Shown here piece after piece: positions 5,809 to 5,831 of a DNA stretch of 5,831 nt. Where the stretch lies: assembly GCA_027623845.1 (NCBI GenBank), contig JAQBUJ010000231.1:1-5831 (forward strand). Reading direction: 5' to 3'. A program made the translations under genes and the position numbers. The first letter of the stretch is position 1. The number at the start of each line of letters is the position of its first letter. The notes under the pieces were generated by a model, which saw nothing but the letters and a program-made list of their open reading frames with translations, did no database searches and was not told where the DNA came from. This stretch comes from Pseudomonadota bacterium (GTDB lineage Bacteria > Pseudomonadota > Alphaproteobacteria > Thalassobaculales > Thalassobaculaceae).

Positions 5809-5830
5809 GCGAGATGACGCGAAAATTATC
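5783..5830 (-). CDS. Possible C-terminal end of a - strand gene (partial, tentative)
   Basis: Reading the - strand from 5830, 15 sense codons encode DNFRVISHQGFRVLE followed by TGA at 5785-5783. The peptide looks protein-like, and a gene ending here would be convergent with the methyltransferase gene with a 37-base gap. The stretch is too short to identify, and such short open frames are common by chance. A competing reading is a + strand start ATG at 5814 (MTRKLS...). I recognise no family in either. Confidence 0.22.
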   Translation of the reverse strand, partial: DNFRVISHQGFRVLE

Positions 5831-5831
5831 G

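Larger units (their letters stand above)
5746..5831. other. AT-rich spacer and right edge
   Basis: The stretch after the methyltransferase stop is markedly AT-rich up to about 5775 (A-run 5753-5758, T-run 5761-5765), unlike the high-GC rest of the window. It contains a perfect 7-bp inverted repeat, reported separately. No intrinsic terminator of the usual GC stem plus T-run form follows the methyltransferase gene. A weak promoter-like pair on the + strand, TTAAAA (5751-5756) and TATACC (5773-5778) with 16-base spacing, is present but not convincing. Confidence 0.5.

Overview
The window looks like chromosomal DNA of a high-GC proteobacterium. The best fit is an alphaproteobacterium of Rhodospirillales type. 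This is inferred from base composition, from protein resemblance recalled without a search, and from the order polyprenyl diphosphate synthase / DUF2007 protein / TrmN6-like methyltransferase, which I associate with that class. No mobile element, tRNA, rRNA or CRISPR array was seen, and no geneless stretch exceeds about 130 bases.

Left block (1-3601, + strand): four closely spaced genes that look like the downstream part of a catabolic operon whose start lies outside the window. They are (1) the C-terminal part of an ATZ/TRZ-type amidohydrolase, (2) an isocitrate lyase/PEP mutase superfamily C-C lyase with an intact KKCGH loop, (3) a double-hotdog acyl-CoA thioesterase starting at GTG, and (4) a zinc-dependent dehydrogenase closely resembling L-idonate 5-dehydrogenase. 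Gaps are 19, 44 and 13 bases, and genes 2-4 each have a Shine-Dalgarno sequence. A hydrolase/deaminase, a carboxylate lyase, a thioesterase and a polyol dehydrogenase together suggest breakdown of a small organic compound. The substrate cannot be read from the sequence, and this is the most open question here.

Right block (3612-5745): a housekeeping neighbourhood. A long-chain polyprenyl diphosphate synthase (ubiquinone side chain) lies on the - strand, convergent with the dehydrogenase and only 10 bases from it. It probably starts at a TTG codon behind a recognisable promoter. Divergent from it, a small DUF2007 protein and a TrmN6-like methyltransferase overlap by 29 bases and are probably translationally coupled. 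The divergent region (4632-4760) contains an imperfect 28-base palindrome over the -35 element of the synthase promoter, and a short perfect inverted repeat near its predicted transcription start.

Right edge (5746-5831): an AT-rich spacer and a 7-bp inverted repeat. This stretch could hold either the end of a - strand gene or the leader and start of a + strand gene. The window stops too soon to decide.
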